Origin: SZUA-76 sp945787585
Lineage (GTDB): Bacteria > Pseudomonadota > Gammaproteobacteria > SZUA-140
Assembly (NCBI GenBank): GCA_947258425.1
Contig: CAMYIG010000030.1
Span: forward strand, 1 to 36,379
Direction: 5' to 3'
Length of the DNA stretch: 36,379 nt
Shown: in pieces, positions 17,445-26,466 of the stretch
Layout: the number at the start of each line of letters is the position of its first letter
Position numbering within the stretch: position 1 is the stretch's first letter
Made by a program: the position numbers and the translations under genes
The notes under the pieces: model-generated
Seen by the model: only the letters and a program-made list of their open reading frames with translations
Told to the model about the DNA's origin: nothing
Databases searched by the model: none

Positions 17445-18299
17445 ATGTTTACCTATATTAAAACCAGCGTGCTTACCTTGCTACTCATCAGCTCGATGTC
17501 ATTGCACGGCACAGAGAATCACCACGAATTAACCCACTCTGAATCAGACCAGAACATTATCCAACTGATGCAGGTCACCGGACTCAAACACGCCCTGGAT
17601 AGTTTTCCTCAAGAGATCCGCTCACAGCTCAAGCAGCATAAAATAGGCAATCCCGGTGCAGCACTTTCCGAAGAAGAGAGTGGCCTGCTCCTCTCTCAGT
17701 TCGAGGCTGATAAAATTCACAACACCCTCAAACAGCATCTCAACCGTGAGCTCGACAGTGACACGTTAACCACTCTGCTTAACATGCACAACGACCCAGT
17801 GATGAAACGTATCATCGGCGCGGAGATCACCGCATCATCAGAGGACATGCAAAAAGAGATGACTGCTTTTGTTGCAGATTTAAATCACCAACCACCCACA
17901 GAAAAACGCACCCAGCTGATGCAGCAGCTCGACCGCACTTCGATGAGCACTGAGTCAGTCATTTCGATTGTAGAAATGTTAATGCTCGGTATGAGTGAGT
18001 TAATGATGGCACGTCAAGGGACTAACACCGATAACAATCGGCAACAGATGCAAGCAATAGTCTCCCGAACGACTCAGCTCATCGAGGTTGAACTACGCCA
18101 GCAGATCATCATGTCGATGCATTATGTCTACCGAGACTTTTCAGATGAAGAGATTGCCTTCTATACCGAGCAACTCAAACGCGATGAAAGTCGACATTTT
18201 ACCCGCGCTGCGATCGAAGGGATTGGCATTGTAATCTTCGATGCCTTTAAACACGGCATCGATCAACTATTACTACTCCGTAACGCCAGATCTGCATAA
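17445..18299 (+). CDS. Secreted protein of unknown function (DUF2059-like)
   Basis: A 284-residue protein with an N-terminal signal peptide (hydrophobic residues about 8-19, SVLTLLLISSMSL). The rest is helical and Met/Gln/Glu-rich. Two segments, LTTLLNMHNDPVMKRI (about 105-120) and EEIAFYTEQLKRDESRHF (about 235-252), have the spacing of the phenylalanine/tyrosine-x-x-P/S-x-G repeats of DUF2059, but the typical FY-S-P-G core is not exact, so this is only a resemblance. An AAAGGGG site lies 8 bases before the ATG. It is convergent with rlmB, only ten bases apart. No catalytic residues are recognised. Confidence 0.75.
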   Translation: MFTYIKTSVLTLLLISSMSLHGTENHHELTHSESDQNIIQLMQVTGLKHALDSFPQEIRSQLKQHKIGNPGAALSEEESGLLLSQFEADKIHNTLKQHLNRELDSDTLTTLLNMHNDPVMKRIIGAEITASSEDMQKEMTAFVADLNHQPPTEKRTQLMQQLDRTSMSTESVISIVEMLMLGMSELMMARQGTNTDNNRQQMQAIVSRTTQLIEVELRQQIIMSMHYVYRDFSDEEIAFYTEQLKRDESRHFTRAAIEGIGIVIFDAFKHGIDQLLLLRNARSA

Positions 18300-18309
18300 C
18301 GGGATAACT

Positions 18310-19068
18310 TTATTCCGTGCGCTGACGCACCGCCTCATACAGGCACACACCGGTCGCCACCGAAACATTGAGGCTCGACACTGAACCCGCCATCGGCACC
18401 GATATCAACACATCACACTGCTCACGCGTGAGGCGTCGCAGTCCCTGCCCCTCAGCACCCAGCACCAGCGCCAACGGTCCTTTGAGGTCCGCCTTGAATA
18501 GAGGCACTTCACCGCCCTCATCCGCCCCCAGTAGCCACACCCCTTCATCCTTGAGTAGACGTAACGCACGCGCAAGATTGGTGACTTGAATCAACGGCAC
18601 ATGCTCTGCGGCCCCACACGCCACTTTACTCACTACCGGCGTAATGCCCACTGCTCTATCTTTGGGGATGATGACCGCATGAACGCCTGCGGCGTCGGCC
18701 GTTCGCAGACAGGCGCCAAGATTATGTGGATCCTGCACCCCGTCCAGTACTAACAAGAATGGAGGGGCATCGAGCCCCGCCAGTAATTCTGGAATGTTCA
18801 ACGCCAGTTGTGTTGAAGACGCAGCATGGCACTCGGCAACCACCCCCTGGTGACGCTCCCCTGCCACCATTGCATCGAGTCTGGCATTGGTAGTGCCCTG
18901 CAACGTCACTCCAGCCTTGTCTGCCAGGCTCTGTAGCCGCTTGATACGCTGATTTTTCTGCGCCTCACGCGCAATCCACAACGTCTGGACACGCGCCGCA
19001 TCCTTTTCCACCATCGCCGCGACGGCATGGATACCAAACAGATAATCGCGATCTGAAACGTTATTCAT
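18310..19068 (-). CDS. rlmB: 23S rRNA Gm2251 2'-O-methyltransferase
   Basis: A SPOUT methyltransferase that modifies G2251 in the P-loop of 23S rRNA with SAM. An N-terminal substrate-binding domain (YLFGIHAVAAMVEKD, about 8-80) is followed by knot motifs 1-3: VLDGVQDPHNLGACLRTADA, LALVLGAEGQGLRRL and SVPMAGSVSSLNVSVATGV, with the conserved Asn, Glu and Ser/Asn. At 252 residues it is full length. It lies 35 bases after rnr on the same strand, the standard rnr-rlmB pair. Confidence 0.96.
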   Translation of the reverse strand: MNNVSDRDYLFGIHAVAAMVEKDAARVQTLWIAREAQKNQRIKRLQSLADKAGVTLQGTTNARLDAMVAGERHQGVVAECHAASSTQLALNIPELLAGLDAPPFLLVLDGVQDPHNLGACLRTADAAGVHAVIIPKDRAVGITPVVSKVACGAAEHVPLIQVTNLARALRLLKDEGVWLLGADEGGEVPLFKADLKGPLALVLGAEGQGLRRLTREQCDVLISVPMAGSVSSLNVSVATGVCLYEAVRQRTE

Positions 19069-19103
19069 AGCACTAAAAAATTAGACTTAAAGGAGGCTGT
19101 GCA

Positions 19104-21416
19104 TCAACGGCGACGACGACGTGCTTTCTTTTTTGCAGAGACATCATCAGCCTTACCCGTAGTCTTTTCATCCTCTTTTTTTACCTTGCTACGTGCCCCT
19201 CTTTTTTTACCGGAACGCTTTTTAGAAGTGCCCTGCTTTTTATGTTCTGTTTTACCATCACCATCCGATGAACCTGCCAGGGCAAAGTCAATCTTGCTTT
19301 CATCTAAATCCACCCGTGCCACGCGCACATCAATGGAATCGCCCAGACGATAGACCATGCCACTGCGCTCACCCTTCATTTCATGACGTTTTGCATCGAA
19401 ATGGAAGTAGTCATTATCAAGTGACGTAATATGCACCAGTCCTTCAACAAAGACCTCGCTAAGTTCCACAAACAGGCCAAAGCCGGTCACTGACGTTATC
19501 GTGCCGGAAAACTCCTGGCCAACGCGATCCATCATATATTCACACTTGAGCCAGTCGATCGCATCACGCGTCGCATCATCGGCGCGACGTTCGGTCATGG
19601 AACAATGAGCATCATACCTGAATGTCTCTGCGGTGCCACCTGCGATTAAGTGACGAATACCACGGTGTACTAATAAGTCAGGATAACGTCGAATCGGCGA
19701 CGTAAAATGGGTATAGGCTTCCAGCGCTAAACCAAAATGACCAATATTCTCTGGGCTATAGACCGCCTGACTCATGCTCCGCAGCAATACTGTTTCGATC
19801 AGATGTCGATCTTCACGCTGCTGTACTTCGTTCAATACCTTCGCATAATCCTTGGCAGACGGCGTTTCACCGCCGCCGAGCGTCAATCCCATCTCAGCCA
19901 GAAAGGCCTTGAGGTCTGTCAGTTTTTCCTCGGCCGGTTTTTGATGTATGCGGTAGACCATCGGGAACTCATTTTCTTCAAAGTACCGCGCTGTCGCCAC
20001 GTTAGCTGAAATCATAAATTCTTCAATCAGGCGATGCGCATCATTACGCACGGTCGGCACAATCTGTTCGATCTTACGCCCTTCCCCAAACACAATGCGG
20101 GTCTCGGCACGATCAAATTCGATCGCACCCCGTTTACTGCGCGCCTTACGCATCGCATGGTAAAGATTGTAGAGTTCGGTCAGATGCGGCATCAGCGGCG
20201 CGTACTCAGTGCACAGATCAGTATCGCCATCCACCAGCATCGCCGCCACTTTACTATAGGTAAGGCGCGCATGAGAGCGCATTACGCCTTCGAAGAATCG
20301 ATAACTACGCAGATTGCCCGCAGGGGTAATCGACATCTCGCACACCATGCAGAGACGATCAACTTCCGGATTCAGCGAACAGAGGTGATTCGACAAGATC
20401 TCCGGCAGCATTGGAATCACATTTTCAGGAAAATAGACCGAATTACCGCGCAGCCACGCCTCCTGATCCAGCACCGTATCGGGTTTTACGTAAGCCGATA
20501 CATCGGCAATCGCAACCATCAATTTCCAGCCATTGCCTACTTTTTCACAGTAGACGGCGTCATCAAAATCGCGCGAATCGTCGCCATCAATCGTTACTAG
20601 CGGCAGTTCACGGATGTCTTCTCGGCCAGCCTTGGCAGACTCTGGCACCTCACTACCAAAAACGGCGGCTTCATCTTCCGCTTCACGTGACCAGCCATTG
20701 GGCAGTTCGTGGGTGCGGACGGCAATCTCCATCTCCATCCCCGGCGCCATGTGATCGCCCAGCACTTCGCTGATCTGACCTACTGGCTGTGAACGACGCG
20801 TCGGCTGCTCAATAATGGTCGCCACAACAATCTGTCCGGACTGCGCACCGCCCTGTTTATCTTCAGGAATGACAATCTCATGGGTGATCCGTTTATTGCT
20901 CGACTCGACAAAACCGACGCCGCTCTCTTTGAAGAAGCGGCCGACAATTTCCTGATGGGCGTGCTCAAGGACCTCAACTAACGCCCCCTCGCGGCGCCCG
21001 CGTCGATCAACCCCTACGACCCGTACCAGTACACGGTCACCGTGCATCACGGCGTGCATCTGGCGTGCGGAGAGAAAGGTATCATCGCCCCCTTCATCGG
21101 AGACCACAAAGCCAAAGCCATCGGGATGACCGATCACTCGCCCTCGAATCAGGTCCATGCGACTCGCCGGCGCGTACCCCTCGCGGCGATTACGTACCAG
21201 CTGGCCATCACGCTCCATCGCGCGGAGACGGCGCCGTAATGCTTCAATATCATCCTCATTCACCAGCTCAAGTGCCTCGCCTATGGCCTCTCGACTCAGG
21301 GGGCGGTCGCAATCCTCAAGGAGCGCTAAAATGCCCTCACGACTGGTAATGGGGTTCGCGTATTTCTGTGCCTCGCGCGCGGCAAACTGATCTTTTTCGG
21401 TTGGTTTTTTACTCAT
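19104..21416 (-). CDS. rnr: Ribonuclease R
   Basis: A 3'-5' processive exoribonuclease that digests structured RNA. Order: winged-helix (about 20-85), cold-shock OB folds (about 85-245), RNB domain (about 260-590) with the catalytic acidic cluster DDSRDFDDAVYCEK and the signature HFTSPIRRYPDLLVHR, S1 domain (about 640-725), and a Lys/Arg-rich tail (about 730-770). At 770 residues it has the usual length. The ATG has no Shine-Dalgarno. A TATACT hexamer (21424-21429 on the minus strand) lies seven bases before it, so a very short or absent leader is possible. Confidence 0.96.
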   Translation of the reverse strand: MSKKPTEKDQFAAREAQKYANPITSREGILALLEDCDRPLSREAIGEALELVNEDDIEALRRRLRAMERDGQLVRNRREGYAPASRMDLIRGRVIGHPDGFGFVVSDEGGDDTFLSARQMHAVMHGDRVLVRVVGVDRRGRREGALVEVLEHAHQEIVGRFFKESGVGFVESSNKRITHEIVIPEDKQGGAQSGQIVVATIIEQPTRRSQPVGQISEVLGDHMAPGMEMEIAVRTHELPNGWSREAEDEAAVFGSEVPESAKAGREDIRELPLVTIDGDDSRDFDDAVYCEKVGNGWKLMVAIADVSAYVKPDTVLDQEAWLRGNSVYFPENVIPMLPEILSNHLCSLNPEVDRLCMVCEMSITPAGNLRSYRFFEGVMRSHARLTYSKVAAMLVDGDTDLCTEYAPLMPHLTELYNLYHAMRKARSKRGAIEFDRAETRIVFGEGRKIEQIVPTVRNDAHRLIEEFMISANVATARYFEENEFPMVYRIHQKPAEEKLTDLKAFLAEMGLTLGGGETPSAKDYAKVLNEVQQREDRHLIETVLLRSMSQAVYSPENIGHFGLALEAYTHFTSPIRRYPDLLVHRGIRHLIAGGTAETFRYDAHCSMTERRADDATRDAIDWLKCEYMMDRVGQEFSGTITSVTGFGLFVELSEVFVEGLVHITSLDNDYFHFDAKRHEMKGERSGMVYRLGDSIDVRVARVDLDESKIDFALAGSSDGDGKTEHKKQGTSKKRSGKKRGARSKVKKEDEKTTGKADDVSAKKKARRRRR

Positions 21417-21551
21417 GGCGCGTAGTATAGCGCAGAACCGCCGTCATCTAGTAATTTCAAAGATTTAACCTCAACGCTGCGCGCGGTGCCATCCGGTTTA
21501 GATGCCCACCAAAATGACGGTTTCAGCCGCAATTAAACGATATAAACGAGA

Positions 21552-21580
21552 TTGACAATAAGACCCTCAATCGGTACAGT
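21552..21580 (+). promoter_or_regulatory. Sigma70-like promoter facing no plus-strand gene
   Basis: A perfect TTGACA (21552-21557), 17-base spacer and TACAGT (21575-21580). It sits between rnr and the response-regulator gene, both on the minus strand, and would drive RNA from about 21587 toward and antisense to the 3' end of the regulator gene. No plus-strand ORF follows. It could be chance. Confidence 0.35.
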
Positions 21581-21699
21581 GCGCCCCTGTGTTTCACGCA
21601 CCCTGTCTACTCCTCGGCACCATTATTTACTGGCCTTATAGTCACCCAACATCGTTTGGATGTGCCAAGTTTTAGATTCTGTCCTGATGACTGACCTAA

Positions 21700-23721
21700 T
21701 CAGCGCTCGTCCCCATCAATCACCACTTGATTTCGCCCACCCTGTTTAGCACGGTAAAGCGCTGCATCTGCAGCAGCAATAAGTGACTGCATATCTTGAT
21801 GTGTCGGACAGTATGCAATACCAGCACTAAAGGTCACATTAAACTCACCGTCCGCATGAACATGTCTGATTTCTGAAAATTGCAAGCGCAAGTTATCAAG
21901 CAAGGTGTAAGCAAGTTCTAACGAGGTATCTGGCAAAATAAGTGCAAACTCCTCCCCACCATAACGTGCCGCAATATCGCCTTTACGTAGTCGCTGGCTT
22001 AACAATCGAGCCAGACTCTTAATCACACGATCGCCCATAAGATGCCCATACTCATCGTTAACAGACTTAAACAGATCAATATCCAACATAATAAAAGCCA
22101 GCGAGCTCGAACGCCTCTGTACCTGTGACATTTCACGCTCTAGCGCTAGCTTCAGATTAATATGGTTAAGCAAACCAGTCAGCCCATCCTGATTCATCAA
22201 CACACTCAGATCTCGAAAACGTTTAGCACGAATGCGTACCGCGTCAATCAGATACTTATCGCCAATCGGTTTTTGCAGAAAGTCATCGCCACCACCAATC
22301 TGCAACGCTTCTAACTGCTGAGATAGCGACGTTTCTGTAGAGAGATAAACAATTGGCAAATTTATATAAATCTGCTGCTGTCGAATGACCTGTGCAGCTT
22401 CTACTCCAGTACAACCAGGCATATATATATCCATCAATATAAGGTCCGGACTAAACGCAGACAACACACCCAATAGTTGCGCAGGATCATTAACAATCCC
22501 AACGAGCATACCCGCGCTTTCCAGGACTGTGGCATAATGCTGTGCCAGCAAAGCAGTATCTTCTACCACCAGTATTCTATAAGGTGATATTCGCTTGTTA
22601 CCTGTAACATTATCTAACTGTTCCACCATTACGCTAAAATTAAGTGGTTTAGTAAGATAAGCCTGCCCCCCTGCACGTACAGCTGCCAATCGGTTCTCCC
22701 ACGTAACTGAATCAGAAACAAATATCACGGGCACATGACCTGCAAGTCCATTACGTAGCTCAAGGACAATATCAAATCCCGCGCGCTCACCCTCTGTAAG
22801 ATGGATATCTATCAGTAGAGCGGCCGGCACGTGACGTTCAACCGCATTTTTTAATTCCAGGACCGTGTGAAACACCTCGATACCATAACCGAAATGACGT
22901 AACTGAACGGCAACCTCCTCCGACTGCATCTCGTCGTCCTCTAATAAATACACGACAGAGGCAGCCCTTTCTTTGCTGGATTTATCATTTATAACTTCAC
23001 CCACATCATCCGGTGCGAGTTGATCTGGGTCCTGTGAAATCAAGAGTAATAAATTTTCAAGCAACCTTTCGATAGCGGGAAACTTTTCAGAACTGTTTAA
23101 TGCTTCTCTGTTTTCTAACATTAACCGCTCTAATGTGCGCGCCTGTTCTCCCAGTCGATGAAATCCAAATGTACCGGCAGCCCCAGCCAGACTATGTATA
23201 GAGCGAAATAGCTCACTGGAATCGCCACCTTCTGCGCACGCTTCCCACTGGTTTTGGATATCGGCGATGCGCTGCGGTAATAATTTGCTGAAACGCTCTT
23301 GCAAAGCACGTAACGATAACGCCTTTTCCGAAACTCTCTTTTGCGTAGCGGCCGACACTATGTCGCGAATCTGATCAGCCAACGTCATGGGATCAAACGG
23401 CTTACTGATCACGCCGACTGCACCAAGCGCTTTATAAAATCCAACTTCGGCTGAGTTTACCTTAGCGGTCATAAATATCACCGGTGTCATGGAAAGGTGG
23501 GGCAACTCACGCAATTTCCGCAACGTCATCGGGCCATCCATACCCGGCATCATGACATCAAGCAGCAGTATATCTGGTGTTAGATTGGCGGCATCATTCA
23601 GCGCCAGTTGTCCCGACTCATAGGCAGTCAATTCAAAGCCTTCCCCCTCGAGTGCCATCGCTGTCACTAGACGAATATCCTCATCATCTTCGACATACAA
23701 GATTCGTAAAACATCATCCAT
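21700..23721 (-). CDS. REC-Hpt-REC-REC-GGDEF response regulator/diguanylate cyclase
   Basis: A 673-residue soluble protein. Order: REC1 (about 5-125, acceptor D55, MTAK, SKPFD), Hpt (about 140-235, H176 in SIHSLAGAAGTFGF), REC2 (about 255-372, D305, LTKPL), REC3 (about 382-500, D431, QKPI) and GGDEF (about 505-668). The cyclase site RYGGEEF (588-592) is intact and the RxxD inhibitory site is R579-D582. All receivers keep acid pocket, acceptor Asp and Lys. It starts three bases after the kinase stop, with AGGAGG inside the kinase's last codons, so the two are co-translated. The likely job is to turn kinase phosphate into c-di-GMP. Transfer order among sites is not known. Confidence 0.93.
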   Translation of the reverse strand: MDDVLRILYVEDDEDIRLVTAMALEGEGFELTAYESGQLALNDAANLTPDILLLDVMMPGMDGPMTLRKLRELPHLSMTPVIFMTAKVNSAEVGFYKALGAVGVISKPFDPMTLADQIRDIVSAATQKRVSEKALSLRALQERFSKLLPQRIADIQNQWEACAEGGDSSELFRSIHSLAGAAGTFGFHRLGEQARTLERLMLENREALNSSEKFPAIERLLENLLLLISQDPDQLAPDDVGEVINDKSSKERAASVVYLLEDDEMQSEEVAVQLRHFGYGIEVFHTVLELKNAVERHVPAALLIDIHLTEGERAGFDIVLELRNGLAGHVPVIFVSDSVTWENRLAAVRAGGQAYLTKPLNFSVMVEQLDNVTGNKRISPYRILVVEDTALLAQHYATVLESAGMLVGIVNDPAQLLGVLSAFSPDLILMDIYMPGCTGVEAAQVIRQQQIYINLPIVYLSTETSLSQQLEALQIGGGDDFLQKPIGDKYLIDAVRIRAKRFRDLSVLMNQDGLTGLLNHINLKLALEREMSQVQRRSSSLAFIMLDIDLFKSVNDEYGHLMGDRVIKSLARLLSQRLRKGDIAARYGGEEFALILPDTSLELAYTLLDNLRLQFSEIRHVHADGEFNVTFSAGIAYCPTHQDMQSLIAAADAALYRAKQGGRNQVVIDGDER

Positions 23722-23724
23722 AAC

Positions 23725-26040
23725 TCAGCAACCTCCTAGTGTTTTTTTAATCGTTGCCAATAGATGTTCATTACTGGTCATTGATTTGGTTAGCGCAGCC
23801 GCCACTTCATTGGTAATTTCACAATCTGGTAACTGCCCCGAAAATATAATGACGGGGCAGTGATCTTTCAGTTCATCGAGTAAATCCAGACCCGAGCCAT
23901 CGGCCAGGCCAAGATCGAGAATGACAAGATCAAAGCGCTGTATTGCTAGCATCTTCTTTGCTTCCTGCAAAGTGGCGGCATGACTTAGACTAGCGACATC
24001 TTCCACTAACACCTGTACGATTTGAGTAATATCCGAGTCATCTTCAACATGTAAAATATGTGGACGTGGGTTGTTCCGTAGCGCCTCATCAAGTGCTTTT
24101 CCTAAACGCTTGCGATCTAATGGCTTCTGTAACCAGTCAACCACTCGCATAGCATCACCGTTAAAATTCATCCGTCCTTCTTCAGCACGCCCTGAAACAA
24201 CGATTACCGGTAACTCTGCTGTTGTGGGTACTTTACGTAGTTCGTCCAGAAATGTTAAACCACACACATCAGGTAGTATCAGATCCAAAAGCATCAAACG
24301 ATAATCGTGTTTAGCCAGCAGTGAACGTGCACCTGCAGCCGTTGTTGCAATATCGCTTTGCAGCCCTTCGGTTTTCAACATTTCAGCGAGTATCGTCGCA
24401 ACATCGGGGTTATCTTCACAAATCAACACTCGAATATCTACTTCATTATCACGATACTCTTTAAAAACTGGTTGCACTGCAGGGAGCCCGCGGGGTAGAT
24501 CGAAATAAAACATTGCCCCCTTCCCCGGTTCAGACTCATAGCCCACGTACCCTTCGTGACGCTCAACAATGGCTTGAGTGATACTCAGTCCCAGACCAGT
24601 ACCTCCCTTGGCACGGGTGTCGGAGCCATCTGCCTGTGCAAAGCGCTCAAAGATACGATTAGTAAATTCAACCGGCACACCTGGTCCCTGATCACGGACC
24701 ATCACACGAAAACCATCTGCCAAAGATTCTACGGAAACCTCAACTACTTCACCTTTTGGTGAGAACTTCACCGCATTGGATATCAGATTAGCAAAGACCT
24801 GTAATAGTCTATATTCATCACCTTCTATCAAGGCCGTTGTTAATGCCGTCTTCGTCCGTAATTTCACGTCATGCTTACGCGCATACGCATCATTTTCCTC
24901 TACAGCACGCCGTGCAAGCTGTAATAAGTCCAGGTTAGTTAAATTAAATTCAAGACGACCAGATTCGAGCTTTTCTAAATCGAGAAGATCATTGATCAAC
25001 AACGTCAAACGATGACTATTGCGCTCCGCCATCTCCAGCATCTGACGCAGATGCTCCGGTAGTTTCTCAGAAAACTTACCTAATACTAACCCTAATGCTC
25101 CACAAATAGATGTTAATGGAGTGCGAAGTTCGTGGCTCACAGTCGAGATAAACTCATTCTTCAAATTATCTAATCGTATACGTTCAGTGACATCACGCAC
25201 AATACTAGTAAACATACGAGCCCCATTGACCTCCATTTCACTCACAGCCAATTCCATTGGAAAGGTTGAGCCATCCTTTCGTTGCCCAGTCACTTCATGC
25301 CCTATCCCCATGATTTTTTGATCGTCAGTGGAAAAATAGTCTCCATCTTCTCTATGATGCGATTCAGGCACTAGCATCGTTACATTTTCCCCCACCACTT
25401 CACTTGCAGTAAAACCAAACATCTTTTCTGCAGCAGGATTAAAAGTATCTATCACGCCGTCTGAATCGATAGTGATAATGCCATCAACAACCGTTTCTAC
25501 GATGGCACGAATACGCGCCTCACTATTCATCAGTTCTGTTTTTGCTAATAATAAATGTCCGCGCTCGAGCTCCGCCTCAACGCAATCAGCAAGATCACGT
25601 AAAATAGATAATTCATCCGCTGAAAATATTCTCGGTTGATCATCGATAATACAGAGTGTACCCACCCGCTGCCCATCCGGCGCGTGAAGCGGTGCGCCGG
25701 CATAAAAACGGATTTTAGGGCCATCGGTAACCAGTGGATTATCTGAAAAACATGCATCAGCTAATGTGTCCGGCACATGAAAAATATCATCTCCCAGAAT
25801 CGCATGACCACAGAATGAGATGTTTCGAGGCGTCTCGCTAGCCTCTAGCCCTTGACGTGACTTAAACCATTGCCGCTCTGAGTCCACCAGGCTAACAAGC
25901 GCAATCGGCACATTAAAATGGCATTTAGCCACCCTGGTGATACGATCAAAACGCGCTTCTGGCGGCGAATCAAGTATCTCCAGATCGCATAATGACTTAT
26001 GTCGTTGCGCCTCATTTTCAGGTATTTCAGGTTCTTTCAT
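23725..26040 (-). CDS. GAF-PAS hybrid histidine kinase with two receivers
   Basis: A 771-residue cytoplasmic sensor kinase with no membrane segments. Order: GAF (about 25-160), PAS/PAC (about 172-290, FNPAAEKMFGF), HisKA with H303 in STVSHELRTPLTS, HATPase_c (about 405-517: NLISNAVKFSP, DQGPGVP, GGTGLGLSI), REC1 (about 535-655, D586) and REC2 (about 660-768, D709). The GAF half is of the type that follows LEILDSPPEARFDRI in many gammaproteobacterial kinases. It lacks an Hpt of its own; the next gene supplies one. First gene of a two-gene operon. The signal is unknown. It is divergent from the chemoreceptor-like gene across 423 bases. Confidence 0.94.
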   Translation of the reverse strand: MKEPEIPENEAQRHKSLCDLEILDSPPEARFDRITRVAKCHFNVPIALVSLVDSERQWFKSRQGLEASETPRNISFCGHAILGDDIFHVPDTLADACFSDNPLVTDGPKIRFYAGAPLHAPDGQRVGTLCIIDDQPRIFSADELSILRDLADCVEAELERGHLLLAKTELMNSEARIRAIVETVVDGIITIDSDGVIDTFNPAAEKMFGFTASEVVGENVTMLVPESHHREDGDYFSTDDQKIMGIGHEVTGQRKDGSTFPMELAVSEMEVNGARMFTSIVRDVTERIRLDNLKNEFISTVSHELRTPLTSICGALGLVLGKFSEKLPEHLRQMLEMAERNSHRLTLLINDLLDLEKLESGRLEFNLTNLDLLQLARRAVEENDAYARKHDVKLRTKTALTTALIEGDEYRLLQVFANLISNAVKFSPKGEVVEVSVESLADGFRVMVRDQGPGVPVEFTNRIFERFAQADGSDTRAKGGTGLGLSITQAIVERHEGYVGYESEPGKGAMFYFDLPRGLPAVQPVFKEYRDNEVDIRVLICEDNPDVATILAEMLKTEGLQSDIATTAAGARSLLAKHDYRLMLLDLILPDVCGLTFLDELRKVPTTAELPVIVVSGRAEEGRMNFNGDAMRVVDWLQKPLDRKRLGKALDEALRNNPRPHILHVEDDSDITQIVQVLVEDVASLSHAATLQEAKKMLAIQRFDLVILDLGLADGSGLDLLDELKDHCPVIIFSGQLPDCEITNEVAAALTKSMTSNEHLLATIKKTLGGC

Positions 26041-26463
26041 ATTTACGCTTATCGTTTATGCGGCCATTAAATACCGATCGGCTACATTCATTGTCATAAA
26101 TCGACAAAGTCACCCACTGCTCAGAATCAATGAGTCTTATTTTGTCACCACTACTTCATATGTCTAGTGAAAGAGATCGCTTGATGACATTACTATATAT
26201 TACAAGCTATTAGTACAATACTCTCTACTGCTCGCTGCTCATATGCATAAATGCCTCCCTTCATCAACGATCACTTGTATTAATATACACTTGAGTCAAT
26301 TATTTTAAATAGAGCCTATCGAGAGTTAGCGGCCTCTTATATAGCAGGTTTAACACAAATACCCGGACATATATAAACTTATCATTACAATAAATCCGAG
26401 CGCCCGAATAAACTATAAACATATGATTTATTTAAATATTATTAATACCAATAAATTACCCCT
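26041..26463. other. 423-bp AT-rich divergent intergenic region
   Basis: Lies between the hybrid kinase (minus) and the receptor-like gene (plus). It is AT-rich with stops in all frames and no convincing ORF. I specifically looked for the missing N-terminal half of the PhnD-like domain and see no trace. Promoter calls are not reliable here; a weak ATGACA-18-TATTTA on the minus strand could serve the kinase. Confidence 0.5.
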
Positions 26464-26466
26464 TTG

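Noticed and set aside
20034..20600. 188-codon open frame on the plus strand opposite rnr
   Set aside because: It lies wholly inside the conserved rnr frame, encodes a His/Arg-rich non-family sequence and has no ribosome site.
26041..26463. Missing PhnD N-terminal half in another frame upstream of the receptor-like gene
   Set aside because: The region is AT-rich with stops in all frames and shows no recognisable motif, so a simple frameshift is not the cause.
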